From positions 434,001-498,000 of the forward strand of contig CAWKAO010000003.1 in NCBI GenBank assembly GCA_963847665.1: a stretch of 64,000 nt of DNA. Reading direction: 5' to 3'. The notes below the pieces were generated by a model, which was not told where the DNA came from, ran no database searches, and saw only the letters and a list, made by a program, of their open reading frames with translations. Each line of letters begins with the position of its first letter. The first letter of the stretch is position 1. The DNA is from CAWKAO01 sp963847665 (GTDB taxonomy: Bacteria > Actinomycetota > Humimicrobiia > Humimicrobiales > Humimicrobiaceae). Below, one piece after another: positions 1 to 9,431 of this stretch. The translations under genes were made by a program, and so were the position numbers.

Positions 1-1
1 A

Positions 2-550
2 ATATTTTTTCCTGCAGTTTTAGCTCCAGTTTCTATAAGTCTAGCCTGGAGAAGAATATTGGAACAGGATGGTCTTTTTAACCAGCTACTTGGCGGAATT
101 AATTTTTCCTGGCTGGCAAGTCCTGTTTTTGCTATATGGGTCGTTATTTTTGTCAGTATGTGGCAATGGACTGGATATAATCTTATAATTTTCTATGCGG
201 GGCTTCAGACAGTAGATAGAACCATACTTGAAGCAGCGGATGTAGACGGCGCATCCTGGTGGGGAAAAATAATAAAAATAGTGATTCCATCAATTAAACC
301 GACAATAATACTTAATATCATATTAAATCTAATCGGAAGCTTCAGGGTATTTGATATTGTATATGTCCTTACAAGAGGTGGTCCTGTACACCAGTCTGAA
401 GTATTTACAACTATAATGTACTATTATTCATTTTCAGCAAATGGCCCAAACAAGATGGGTGTAGGTTCTTCAATTGCTTTTATCATGTTTGCAATAATGA
501 TAGTTTTTGGTTTTCTTAGAATCAGATTGATGAGAAAAGGGGAGATATAA
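2..550 (+). CDS. Sugar ABC transporter permease, MalF/UgpA type, 5' end cut by window edge
   Basis: Inner-membrane permease of a carbohydrate ABC importer. The frame is open from base 2, before the TTG at 59, and the residues before that codon (FFPAVLAPVSISLAWRRIL) match the conserved periplasmic loop and helix of MalF-type permeases, so TTG 59 is internal and the true start lies left of the window. The cytoplasmic EAA loop that docks on the ATPase is visible (EAADVDGASWW, then IPSIKP), followed by two hydrophobic helices and a basic tail. It is followed three bases later by a MalG-type permease, so this is the usual permease pair. The binding protein is presumably upstream; no ATPase gene follows, as is common when a shared MsmX-type ATPase is used. 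Substrate unknown; sugar by context. Confidence 0.9.
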   Translation: MFFPAVLAPVSISLAWRRILEQDGLFNQLLGGINFSWLASPVFAIWVVIFVSMWQWTGYNLIIFYAGLQTVDRTILEAADVDGASWWGKIIKIVIPSIKPTIILNIILNLIGSFRVFDIVYVLTRGGPVHQSEVFTTIMYYYSFSANGPNKMGVGSSIAFIMFAIMIVFGFLRIRLMRKGEI

Positions 551-553
551 ATT

Positions 554-1468
554 ATGACAAGAAAAAGTATTTTTGCAGGTAAAAGTAAAAATACCGAAAT
601 AGAATATGGAATAGACAGAAAAAAAGATATTGGTTTTTATATATATTCAAGAATACTTATTATAATCACCATAATAATTATTCTTGTTCCTATTCTTTAT
701 ATCTTTTCTCTTTCTCTCCGTACAAAAGAAACAGTATACCAGGATTTTCTCTTCCTGATACCAAAACAGGTCACTTATCAAAATTATTTTGATGCTTTTG
801 AATATGCAAGGACAAGGCTTGACGTTTCTTTCCTTCAGATGTTCAGAAATAGCTTGATCGCAACCTTTTCTTCGATAGCGATTGCCATGACAATTGCTGC
901 TCTCGCATCCTTCAGTTTTAGCAATTACAAATTTAAAGGAAAAGAACTTACTTTTACTGCAATAATTGCAAGCTTTGTAATACCTGCACAGGTACTCTTG
1001 ATACCATTGTTTTTTATACTGAGAAATGCAGGTCTCATAAATACTTATTTTGCAGTTATCATTCCATATGTAGGATTTCTAATACCTATTGCCACATTAA
1101 TACTGCGGTCATTTTTTGAACAGATTCCCAAAGAAATAAAAGAATCTGCGAAAATAGATGGTGCATCTGACTTAAGAATGTTTTTTCAAATAGTTTTACC
1201 TCTTTCAAAGCCGGCCATTGCATCATGCGTAATACTTTTATTTCTTGAGACATGGAATGAATTTATATTTGCATTAGTTTTTTTGCAGAGCCCAAAATTC
1301 CAGACAATACCCGTTGCTATAGCCAAGATAGCAGGAGGGAAATATATAGTGCCAATCGGGACTTACGGAGCTGCAATAATGATAACCATTATACCTGTGT
1401 TAATAATATTTATTATTTTCCAAAGATGGTTTATTGCTGGTATGACCATGGGTGCCCTGAAAGGTTAA
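554..1468 (+). CDS. Sugar ABC transporter permease, MalG/UgpE type
   Basis: Second permease of the carbohydrate importer, 304 residues. ATG 554 follows the stop of the first permease by three bases, with GGGGAGAT just upstream. A charged N-terminal cytoplasmic stretch of about 30 residues is followed by a hydrophobic helix (residues about 32-52) and further helices. The EAA loop reads ESAKIDGASDLRMFF, and the protein ends in the QRWFIAGMTMGALKG tail typical of MalG-type permeases. It probably pairs with the upstream permease. The next gene is a UroD-fold protein, followed by a LacI regulator, which suggests one sugar-responsive unit. Confidence 0.93.
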   Translation: MTRKSIFAGKSKNTEIEYGIDRKKDIGFYIYSRILIIITIIIILVPILYIFSLSLRTKETVYQDFLFLIPKQVTYQNYFDAFEYARTRLDVSFLQMFRNSLIATFSSIAIAMTIAALASFSFSNYKFKGKELTFTAIIASFVIPAQVLLIPLFFILRNAGLINTYFAVIIPYVGFLIPIATLILRSFFEQIPKEIKESAKIDGASDLRMFFQIVLPLSKPAIASCVILLFLETWNEFIFALVFLQSPKFQTIPVAIAKIAGGKYIVPIGTYGAAIMITIIPVLIIFIIFQRWFIAGMTMGALKG

Positions 1469-1495
1469 TAACTCGCCCTATCAGAAATTTTCCTG

Positions 1496-2613
1496 ATGAG
1501 AAACATGGTATCAAATAAAAAAGCTTTAGAAAAAACCAATAGAGTAAGGGACTGTATTTTTTATAGAAATCCCAAAGCTGTAGCGATACAGGATATGTTT
1601 TATTGGGATGATTTTGTAAAAAACTGGAGAGAATACTTTGGATTCACCAGAGATGTTGATATTTTTAATTATTATGACCTCGATATTGTTTGCTGCAGTC
1701 CCAATATAGATCCTTTTATAAAAAATGTCATAGAAATAACTAAGACTATAAAAGATGTTATTTATAGGGGTGGATTTGGAAGTGTACTTAAACTGGATTT
1801 TTCACAACCTGTCCCTGGTTTTATAGATTATTATATTAAGGATACCAAGGACCTGAAAGATTTTATTTTTGAAGACCCTGAGGATAACAGGCGATACAAT
1901 AATAGCTTTGCTCCATGTGACCAGTATTATACGATTCCATCATTTAATGAACAAGTTGCAAAATACAAGGATGATTTCTGTATCTTTGGGAATATTTGTG
2001 AAGCCAGGGAAACTGTCTGGCGAATGATCGGCCTTGAAAATGAATTAATGACTTTAGAGGACTGTCCTGAAATAATTGCAGATTTTGCAGAAAAAAGTTG
2101 CAGATTTTAATATTGAACTTGGGAGAGCGCAACTGGAAAATAAAAATATAGGAGGAATTATTATTTATGGTGATTTAGCATACTCTAGAGGCATGCTTAT
2201 GTCACCTAAAAAGTGGAGACAGGTCTATAAACCTGCACTTTCAAGAATCTGTGAAGAACTCAAGAGTTATGATAAACCTTTGATATACCATACAGATGGT
2301 TATTATTTGGAAATACTGGATGACCTCATTGAAATAGGTTTTCATGCTACCCATCCAAATGAAGCCAAATCAGGTATAGATGTGGTGAGTTTAAAAAAGA
2401 AATCAGGCAGAAAAATTGCTTATATCGGCAATATTGATGCTACAATTCTTTCCGGCTCAAAAAAGGGGATATGAACTTGAAATAAAACATAAATTAAGTG
2501 CAGCAAAAGACGGCGGCTACATACCAGGGGGAGATGATATTCCTTCTTCGATTTCTCCGGAAAATTACGATTACTATATTAAAGCTCTAAAAGAATTAAT
2601 TATTGTGAATTAA
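1496..2613 (+). pseudogene. UroD-fold (uroporphyrinogen decarboxylase/MtaA superfamily) protein 1, two frameshifts
   Basis: About 372 residues when read across two breaks. Segments are 1496-2095 (N-terminal), about 2090-2465 (core) and about 2465-2613 (C-terminal). Both breaks behave as one extra base: near the A6 run at 2090-2096, and near the A6G4 run around 2460-2469. The core carries YHTDGYYLEILDDLIEIGF followed by HPNE and YIGNID, which is the beta-strand 6-7 region of the UroD barrel; the C-terminus has GGDDIPSSISPENY. The zinc-binding HxC...C of MtaA/MtbA is absent (HTD instead of HxC). It sits directly behind sugar permeases. Family certain, substrate unknown; true pseudogene or sequence error cannot be separated here. 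Confidence 0.75.
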
Positions 2614-2636
2614 ATCTTATAAATCGGTGTAGAAAA

Positions 2637-3708
2637 ATGGAAAGCAAAAAATCTCACGTAAAAAGAAAAGAATAACGATAAAGGATATCGCAAAGGATAC
2701 AGGTCTTTCGATTGCCACTATTTCCCGTGTTGTCAATAAGATAGATCAGACATTACAGTATTGAGACGGAAAAAAAGATAAATGCTTCTATAAAAAAACT
2801 CAATTATACTCCTGATATAATTGCATACGGTCTTAAAAAGAAAAAAACCTATACAATTGGTTTTATTGTACCGGAACTTGACAGCTATTATTCAGAAGTC
2901 TTTCTTGGTGCACAGGCTGTTGCACTTAAACATGGGTATGCTAATTTTTTATGTAATGCAAATTATAATGTCGATCTTGAAAAAATATATATAGACAACC
3001 TTATTTCCCGTAGGGTCGACGGGGTTGTTATTGCCACAGGGCTTTTAAATAATAAGGAATTAAACAGGCTTATTGGAAGTAGGTATAAAATTAGCTCTGA
3101 TAGAATGCAGCATATCAATTCCGGAAGTTACTTTGAGTACGGAAGTCGCCTCAGTTATTATTGATAATTATAAGTATTCAAAAATGGCAGTAAAACATCT
3201 TATTGATAATGGGTATAAAAAAATTGCGTTTATTTCAGCACCGCTTGAAGAGATGTCTAATCTAAATGAAAGATTTAAAGGTTATAGGGATGCATTAAAA
3301 GAAAACAGTTTTAAAGTCGATGATTCCTTGGTTTATTTTAATAGAGCAATAAGGGGTGAATGGGATCTGACATCCAGCGCTAAATTGATAGAAGAAATAA
3401 TATCTGCAAAGAACAGGCCTGATGCACTTTTTATTATTTCAGATGCTGTTGCAATGGTTGCTATGCAGGTATGCAAAAAGCAGGGCTTTAAAATCCCGGA
3501 TGATATTGGTATTGTCGGGTTTGATGACAGAAGGTTCTGTAAATATCTGGATCCTCCACTGACGTCAATATATCAACCAAAATATGAGATGGGTGAGAAG
3601 GGAACAGAGATGCTGATAAATCTTATTGAAGGAAAAGTTGTGCCAGAAAGAACAGTCTGCCTTGATATGAAGCTTTCAATAAGAGAATCTTCAAGCAGGA
3701 AAAAGTAA
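2637..3708 (+). pseudogene. LacI-family transcriptional regulator, three frameshifts
   Basis: Sugar-responsive repressor, about 355 residues if repaired. The N-terminal helix-turn-helix is clear (ITIKDIAKDTGLSIATISRVV, from about 2672), followed by the hinge ETEKKINASIKKLNYTPD and a periplasmic-binding-protein-like ligand domain (IGFIVPEL; RRVDGVVIA; KKIAFISAPL; PDDIGIVGFDD; LTSIYQP). ATG 2637 is out of frame with the HTH by one missing base near 2660-2670; further one-base excesses lie near 2750-2760 and at the GG of 3075-3080. The intact piece 3073-3708 holds most of the ligand domain. It lies between the sugar permease/UroD genes and MttB, and probably controlled them. Confidence 0.8.
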
Positions 3709-3824
3709 AAGAATAAATTATCTGGTTTAAAATATTATTTATCTTGAAAAAATCTGTAATTGATTTTTTATTTAGAGTTATTATCTGTGATTATTAATCT
3801 ATTATGAGGAATCATGGTGATGAA

Positions 3825-5320
3825 ATGATTACTGAAAAAGGAGTAGTTCCAATAAAGGGTGGCCAATATAAGGTGATTATCAGGTGACCAGGTAAAGGAG
3901 CTTCATAATGCGACAATTGAAGTTCTTGAGAATATAGGAATAAAAAATCTTCATGATGATGCAAGAGAGATAATGCAGGGCTGTGGATGTAAGGTGGACC
4001 ATAATAGCAAAGTCGTTAAAATTCCGGAAACAGTGCTGATGAAATATTTAAAAAAAGCTCCGACAAACATAACATTATATGGCAGGGACCCAAAATATGA
4101 TGTTGCACTGGATGATTCAGACAATGTTTTTGTAATGGGTGGTGCAGGAGCAATAAACACACTGGATATGGACGGGAATTTACGGCCATCAACAATGAAG
4201 GACCTTGAGGATTTTACCCGTCTGGAAGATCCGCTTGAAAATATGGATATCGCTCATTTTCTGGTAATACCTACAGATACAGAATTTGGTCCCAATTCAG
4301 AATGTGAAATGCTTACTTTTGCCCATATGCTTACAAATAACACGAGAAGTTTTTATGCACTTCTTGGAGGTTGCAGGCAGGGATTACAGTATGAACTTGA
4401 AATGGCATCAGTAGTTGCAGGAAGTATTGAGAATGTTTCAAAAAGGCCATTTTTTGTCGGGGGACTATGTATAATAAGCCCTCTTACACATAGGGCAGAA
4501 TTTATTGAAGAATTGCTTGAATGTGGAAAATATAACATCCCTGTTTATGTTGAAGCGGATGCCACCGCTGGAGGAACGACTCCTTTTACTATTGCCGGTG
4601 CAATTGTTGAGATCAATGCAAATATAATTTCAGCAATCGCGCTTGCCCAGATGGTAAATCCTGGAGCACCATGTATATATTCATCTTCTTCAGGTATTCT
4701 TGATATGCAATCATTGTATTTTTCGGGAAATGCACCTGAGGCCACACTTCTTCATATGGCATCAGCCCAGATGTCACACTATTATGGACTTCCATATTAT
4801 GGCAGCAATACTGCGGATTCAAAACTGCCGGATGCCCAGATGGGTTACGAAAGAGCCCAGCATTTTCTTGGATGTGCTATGGCTGGAGTCAATATAGTGC
4901 ATGTTGCAATTGGAAACCTTGCAATGATGAGTATTGCAAATTATGAACAGTGTCTCATAGATAATGAAATACTTGGTGCAACATTCAGGATTCTTGAAGG
5001 GATCGATACAAGCAGGGATGCAATAGGGCTTGATGCTTTTATGGAAGCGGGCCATTCTGCAAGTTTTATGCAGACCATGCATTCGGTTAAATACTGTAGA
5101 AGCAGGGAGCGCTGGATATCCAAAGTTAACTGACAGGGGAAGCTGGAATCAGTGGATTGCAAACACACAGGGCAAAGATATGCGCGATCGTGCAAAAGAA
5201 ATGGCAAAAAAAATCCTTGACGAGCATCATCCTGTTTATGTAAATGAAAAGGAAAGAAAGGAAATCTGGAAGATCGCACATGAGGGCCAGCAATATATAG
5301 CCAAGAAAAACAATAATTAA
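3825..5320 (+). pseudogene. Trimethylamine methyltransferase (MttB) superfamily protein, two frameshifts, no amber codon
   Basis: Corrinoid-dependent methyltransferase family, about 497 residues if repaired, the usual MttB length. ATG 3825 opens the N-terminus (VVPIKGGQYKV), shifted by one base near 3875 into LSGDQVKELHNATIEVLENIGI; the main frame runs to about 5095, then one more base shifts into the C-terminal PKLTDRGSWNQW...GKDMRDRAKEMAKKIL. The barrel segment SKLPDAQMGYERAQHFLGCAMAGVNI is typical. No in-frame TAG occurs in the barrel frame, so this is a non-pyrrolysine member (as in the glycine-betaine, proline-betaine and carnitine demethylases), not a TMA methyltransferase. No corrinoid protein or activator is in the window. 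Substrate unknown. Confidence 0.82.
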
Positions 5321-5342
5321 ATATTTTAGCAGGGGTATTATC

Positions 5343-5693
5343 ATGGAGCACAGGGCATATCGAATGCGATTAAAAAAAGAACATATTACAGATTACGTAG
5401 AAATTCATAAGAAAAATGTAATATGGCGGTCTGTTGTTGAAGGAATGAAAAAAGCAGGATTTGAAAAGATGATTATTTTCCAGTTAGGCCAGGACCTGAT
5501 CCTCTTTGAAGAAGCACCAGATCTTAAAAAAGCATATAAATATTATGATGATGACCAAGAATCGAAGAAATGGGATACAATGATTTCAGAATGGATGGAA
5601 TTGTATCCTACTTTTGATTATATTAAGAATGATATTAAGTTCGAAGAAATACCGGTAGTTTTTTACTACGATAAGGGAGAACTGTTACATTAA
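5343..5693 (+). CDS. rhaM: L-rhamnose mutarotase (RhaM family)
   Basis: Interconverts alpha and beta anomers of L-rhamnose in the cytoplasm. The 116-residue length, the opening AYRMRLKKEHITDYVEIHKKN, and the VIWRSVVEGMKKAGF and WDTMISEWME segments match the RhaM (DUF718) ferredoxin-like fold; the family's histidine and the tyrosine/tryptophan pair that line the sugar pocket are present. It lies 23 bases after MttB and 50 before a UroD-fold gene, with rhamnulokinase next, so the context supports rhamnose. Start ATG 5343 follows GGGGTATTATC. Confidence 0.87.
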   Translation: MEHRAYRMRLKKEHITDYVEIHKKNVIWRSVVEGMKKAGFEKMIIFQLGQDLILFEEAPDLKKAYKYYDDDQESKKWDTMISEWMELYPTFDYIKNDIKFEEIPVVFYYDKGELLH

Positions 5694-5742
5694 ACTAAAC
5701 TAGATAGTAAAAATTATTATTTTTATAATTGAAAGGTACATA

Positions 5743-6853
5743 ATGGAAAAATTGAATTCTACTGAAAGAGTAATCAACACTTTTGAAGCCAATGAAATAG
5801 ACAGGTTGCCTGTTTTTGATATTATCCATAATGTTGATTTTATAGAGTATGCAAGCGGAGAAAAACTGAATGAAAAAAATGCGGAAGACATAACCTGCAA
5901 GGCAGTAAGAAACACTCTAGATATGGTGCGGCATTTCAGGATACCTGATTTCCTAGATAAGAGAGAAAGTGAGGACGAGGACGGCTTCAAGGTATAGGGA
6001 AGAATGGTGGACTAAACAGGTTACTCATATTCCAATTGAAACGCTTAAAGATGCAAAAAATATGATGCTTAAAGATATTGAAAGGATCTATGCTTCTATC
6101 GAAAAAAGGAAGTTTTGTTTTCAGGCATTGGAGCAGCTTAATTTATTCGGAGAATATTTTAAGGATCCTGGAGAATTAAATTTAGCTTTTGAAAGAATTA
6201 CAAAAAAGCTTGACAGCACCGTGATGATTGCACCGGAGACTGTACCGGGTCTTTATACAGCTACTCACAGATTTGGATACCAATGGGTTACTTATATGTA
6301 TTACGACGAACCAGAAACTTTTTATAAATATTACGATGCTTTGGTCGATCATGAGCTTTTTAAGATTGATTGCTTTGGACCGACAAAATTATCGAAAGTC
6401 GCCATGATTTCTGAAGCTACTGCATTTAATACAGGACTTATATGGCCTATGGAGTTTATAAAAGATGTTATTTTCCCAAGAGTAAAAAAATGTATAGATA
6501 GATGGAAAAAATATGGTTATTATGTGATTTTTCATAGTGATGGTAATAAATGGCAGATATGCCAAGATATAATAAATATGGGAGCAGATTCTATCAATCC
6601 TTTTGAACCGCTGGCTAGCATGGATATAAAAAAATTCAGGGAGCTTTACCCGGATACAGTTTGTGGATCAATGGTTGATTGTCAGGACCTTCTTGCTTTT
6701 GGCAATCCGGAACAGGTCAGGGAAGCGACATTAAAAGCCCTGAAGGATTCGGGGGGTGCAAAGACATTAATTGGATCGACTTCAGAAATCCATCCAGGGA
6801 TCAAATTAGAGAATGCGAAAATGTTATATGAAACAGCTAAAAGCGGAATATAG
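5743..6853 (+). CDS. UroD-fold protein 2, one frameshift
   Basis: About 370 residues if repaired. The first 85 codons (from ATG 5743, STERVINTFEANEIDRLPVFD) are the standard UroD N-terminus; at about 5991 one extra G (AAGGTATAGG for AAGTATAGG) ends that frame, and the protein continues as YREEWWTKQVTHIPIETLKDA to 6853. The barrel carries FHSDGNKWQICQDIINMGADSINPFEP, and ends with GSTSEIHPGI. Like its two relatives here it has HSD where MtaA-type zinc methyltransferases have HxC, and lacks the late cysteine. It sits between rhaM and rhaB, which ties it to rhamnose or a rhamnose derivative. Not a true heme-pathway decarboxylase by context. Confidence 0.78.
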
Positions 6854-6903
6854 CAAAAAATTTTATAATTAAAATATTTTAAGAAAGCCCAGAGGACAAA
6901 TAA

Positions 6904-8409
6904 GTGGGAAAAACTAAAAATTTTTTAGCCTTAGATTTCGGTGCAAGCAACGGTAGGGCTATAGTAGGAGAATATAACGGTAAAAAGATAAATCTTGTTG
7001 AGGTCCACAGATTTGAAAATAGACCTGTATTTGCAGGAGGAACCTATTATTGGGATTTTTTAAGTTTATTTTATGAATTAAAGACAGGTATTTCAAATGC
7101 AGTAAAAAAATATGATAGAATTGATAGTATAGGAGTAGATACCTGGGGTTGTGATTTTGGATTGTTGGATAAAAATAAGAATCTTCTTTCAAATCCTGTC
7201 CATTATAGAGATAAAAGGACAAGCGGTCTTCTTAAATCTGTCAGAAAAGTAATATCTGATTGGGAACTCTATGAATTGACACAGGCACAGATTCTTGAAA
7301 TAAACACACTTTATCAGCTGTTTTCAATAAAAAAAATTAATCCCACTTTTTTTGAAAATGTCAGGTACTTTTTATTGTTGGGGGATCTTTTTAATTTCTT
7401 CCTGACTGGTGAGATAATATGCGAATTCAGCAATGCTACACTTACACAATTATTCGACCAGAGGGCTAAGAAATGGTTAAAACCTGTTCTAAACAGGCTG
7501 GGACTTCCTGATAATATTTTTATAGATGTGACTGAACCAGGTAGAAAAATAGGTAAGTTGAGTAAGTATATTACACAGGAAATAGGATGCCCGGAAATTG
7601 AAGTTTCACTGCCAGGATACGATACTACTTCTGAAATAACAGCTATACCTGTTTCAAAGAAAGATAAATCAAAAAATTGGGTATACTTCAATTGCGGTAC
7701 CTGGGGAATGGTTGGTGTGATCTGTGATCATCCTTTTGTCACAAAAGAGGGCTTCAACCAGGGTTTTGGAAATGAGGGTGGATTTGGGCACAAATATCAC
7801 TTCTTAAAAAATATGGTCGCACTATGGATAATCCAGCAATGTCGGAATAATTGGAATAAGGGACTTAAGGAAGAACTTAGCTGGAAAGATATAGATGATC
7901 TTACCGAAAATGCAGAAAGTAAAAATATTTTTATCGATGTTGACGACAATTCTTTTGAAAGAGAAATATTCGATATGCCCGGTCGTATTATAGATTATTG
8001 CAAAAACACTTCACAAAAGGTCCCGGCAGGTGTTGGAGATATGTGTGTTGTTGTCTATGAAAGCCTTGCTTTAAAGTATCTGGTAAACTTAAAAAAACTT
8101 GAAAAGATCACAGGAGAAAAAATCGAATTGATCCACTTTGTCGGTGGAGGTTCAAACAACAAGTTATTATGCCAGTGGATCGCGGACGCTACAGGACTTT
8201 TAGTTTTAGCAGGTCCTGCCGAGACTACAATAACAGGAAATCTTCTGGCCCAGATGGTATCAAAAAATGTTGTGAAAAATATTGATGAAGCCAGAGAAAT
8301 AGTGATCAATTCCATAGATATTAAAAGCTATATACCTGACGAGGGTAAAAAGTTATACTGGGAAGATAAATTTGTTAAATATTTAAAAATTTTATCTTTG
8401 ACTATTTAG
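6904..8409 (+). CDS. rhaB: Rhamnulokinase (FGGY family)
   Basis: ATP-dependent phosphorylation of L-rhamnulose to L-rhamnulose-1-phosphate. 501 residues, the usual length. The start is GTG 6904 after AGAGGAC. The N-terminal phosphate loop ALDFGASNGRAIVGEY, the YYWDFLSLF and SIGVDTWGCDFGLLD segments with HYRDKRTSG are the RhaB signatures; the C-terminal domain has FNCGTWGMVGV and HFVGGGSNNKLLCQWIADA. Upstream are rhaM and UroD protein 2; a class II aldolase follows. Rhamnose isomerase is not here but at 42.9 kb. Confidence 0.93.
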   Translation: MGKTKNFLALDFGASNGRAIVGEYNGKKINLVEVHRFENRPVFAGGTYYWDFLSLFYELKTGISNAVKKYDRIDSIGVDTWGCDFGLLDKNKNLLSNPVHYRDKRTSGLLKSVRKVISDWELYELTQAQILEINTLYQLFSIKKINPTFFENVRYFLLLGDLFNFFLTGEIICEFSNATLTQLFDQRAKKWLKPVLNRLGLPDNIFIDVTEPGRKIGKLSKYITQEIGCPEIEVSLPGYDTTSEITAIPVSKKDKSKNWVYFNCGTWGMVGVICDHPFVTKEGFNQGFGNEGGFGHKYHFLKNMVALWIIQQCRNNWNKGLKEELSWKDIDDLTENAESKNIFIDVDDNSFEREIFDMPGRIIDYCKNTSQKVPAGVGDMCVVVYESLALKYLVNLKKLEKITGEKIELIHFVGGGSNNKLLCQWIADATGLLVLAGPAETTITGNLLAQMVSKNVVKNIDEAREIVINSIDIKSYIPDEGKKLYWEDKFVKYLKILSLTI

Positions 8410-8537
8410 TTTAAAAAATAAAATAATTAAAATTCTGATTTATACCTAAAAATAATGTTTATAATTTTTTAAAATAAAAAGAAATGACTTACAGGATGGC
8501 AAAAAATTAAGTCTTAAAAAGGAGTATAAAACAAAAA

Positions 8538-9413
8538 ATGGAAGAAGATAAGCTTGTCTGTTTTACTAAAGATGAACTTTTAAAGCCAAGAGAAATTATA
8601 ATAGAGATAATGGATTTTATGGTAAAAGCGGGATTGACTGATTATACTGGTGGCAATATGGCATTAAGGATAGGCACTAAGATATACTCTACTCAAACCA
8701 AAGCCTCGATCAATTACAGATGGCGGATCCGCCCTGATGATATTATCGTTACAGATGTAGACCAAAATGTACTGGAGGGAAGGAAAGAAAAGCTTTCAAG
8801 TGAAGCTGATTTACACCATGGAATACTTAAAAGATTTCCAAAAATAAACTGTACGTTACATGGCAACACTCACTATAGCCCCTTGATAGTTTCACAGGGA
8901 ATAGCCCCGATAGGCATTACAGAAGTAGCAAAAGAATTCAATATTATTAAAAGTGCTGTTGTACCTATGGAATATCCAATGTTTTCTGAAGAAGAAAAAA
9001 ATTTTATTTATGATTCTTTTTCAGAAATGGATCGAAATGGTGAGGCCCTTACAGTTATCATGCATAATCATGGTTCTTTAGTTGCGGCAGAAGACCATAA
9101 CAAGGCCTTTGTACTCTTTGATGCACTGGAAGCCAATGCAAAATATATTTTTGATAAAGAGATATTAAAATCATCTAAGCTGGTCAGTAGTGTTTTTGAA
9201 AAGATAAATAATACGAAAACTGGTTCAGAAGTTATAGATAAAAACGAAGTTTTTAGGGCGGATATAAAAGATAAAGTAATAACTGCTGAAGATATAGAAT
9301 ATATAAATAAACAAAGTTCTTGCAGTAAGGTATTTATAAGTAATACCTGTACTCTTACTTCTCTTGCAGAAAACCGGGCAAAGGAACTTGGGCTCGAAAT
9401 TGTAAGGGAATAA
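8538..9413 (+). CDS. Class II aldolase, probable L-rhamnulose-1-phosphate (or L-fuculose-phosphate) aldolase
   Basis: Cleaves a ketose-1-phosphate to DHAP and L-lactaldehyde with a zinc ion. TGGNMALR is the phosphate-binding loop; SSEADLHHGILKRFP carries the catalytic acid, THLHGN-like CTLHGNTHY and MHNHG supply zinc histidines. It has 291 residues, longer than E. coli FucA because of a C-terminal extension of about 70 residues (from about residue 215) that ends SLAENRAKELGLEIV. Position right after rhamnulokinase argues for the rhamnulose substrate; sequence alone cannot exclude fuculose or ribulose phosphates. Confidence 0.82.
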   Translation: MEEDKLVCFTKDELLKPREIIIEIMDFMVKAGLTDYTGGNMALRIGTKIYSTQTKASINYRWRIRPDDIIVTDVDQNVLEGRKEKLSSEADLHHGILKRFPKINCTLHGNTHYSPLIVSQGIAPIGITEVAKEFNIIKSAVVPMEYPMFSEEEKNFIYDSFSEMDRNGEALTVIMHNHGSLVAAEDHNKAFVLFDALEANAKYIFDKEILKSSKLVSSVFEKINNTKTGSEVIDKNEVFRADIKDKVITAEDIEYINKQSSCSKVFISNTCTLTSLAENRAKELGLEIVRE

Positions 9414-9431
9414 AAATAATAGTCAAAAGAT

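Noticed and set aside
3877..5133. Pyrrolysine-type trimethylamine methyltransferase
   Set aside because: No in-frame TAG in the barrel frame; the breaks are one-base shifts, not amber codons.
4941..5351. 136-codon reverse-strand frame
   Set aside because: Antisense to the MttB C-terminus and rich in Cys/His/Phe without a family pattern.
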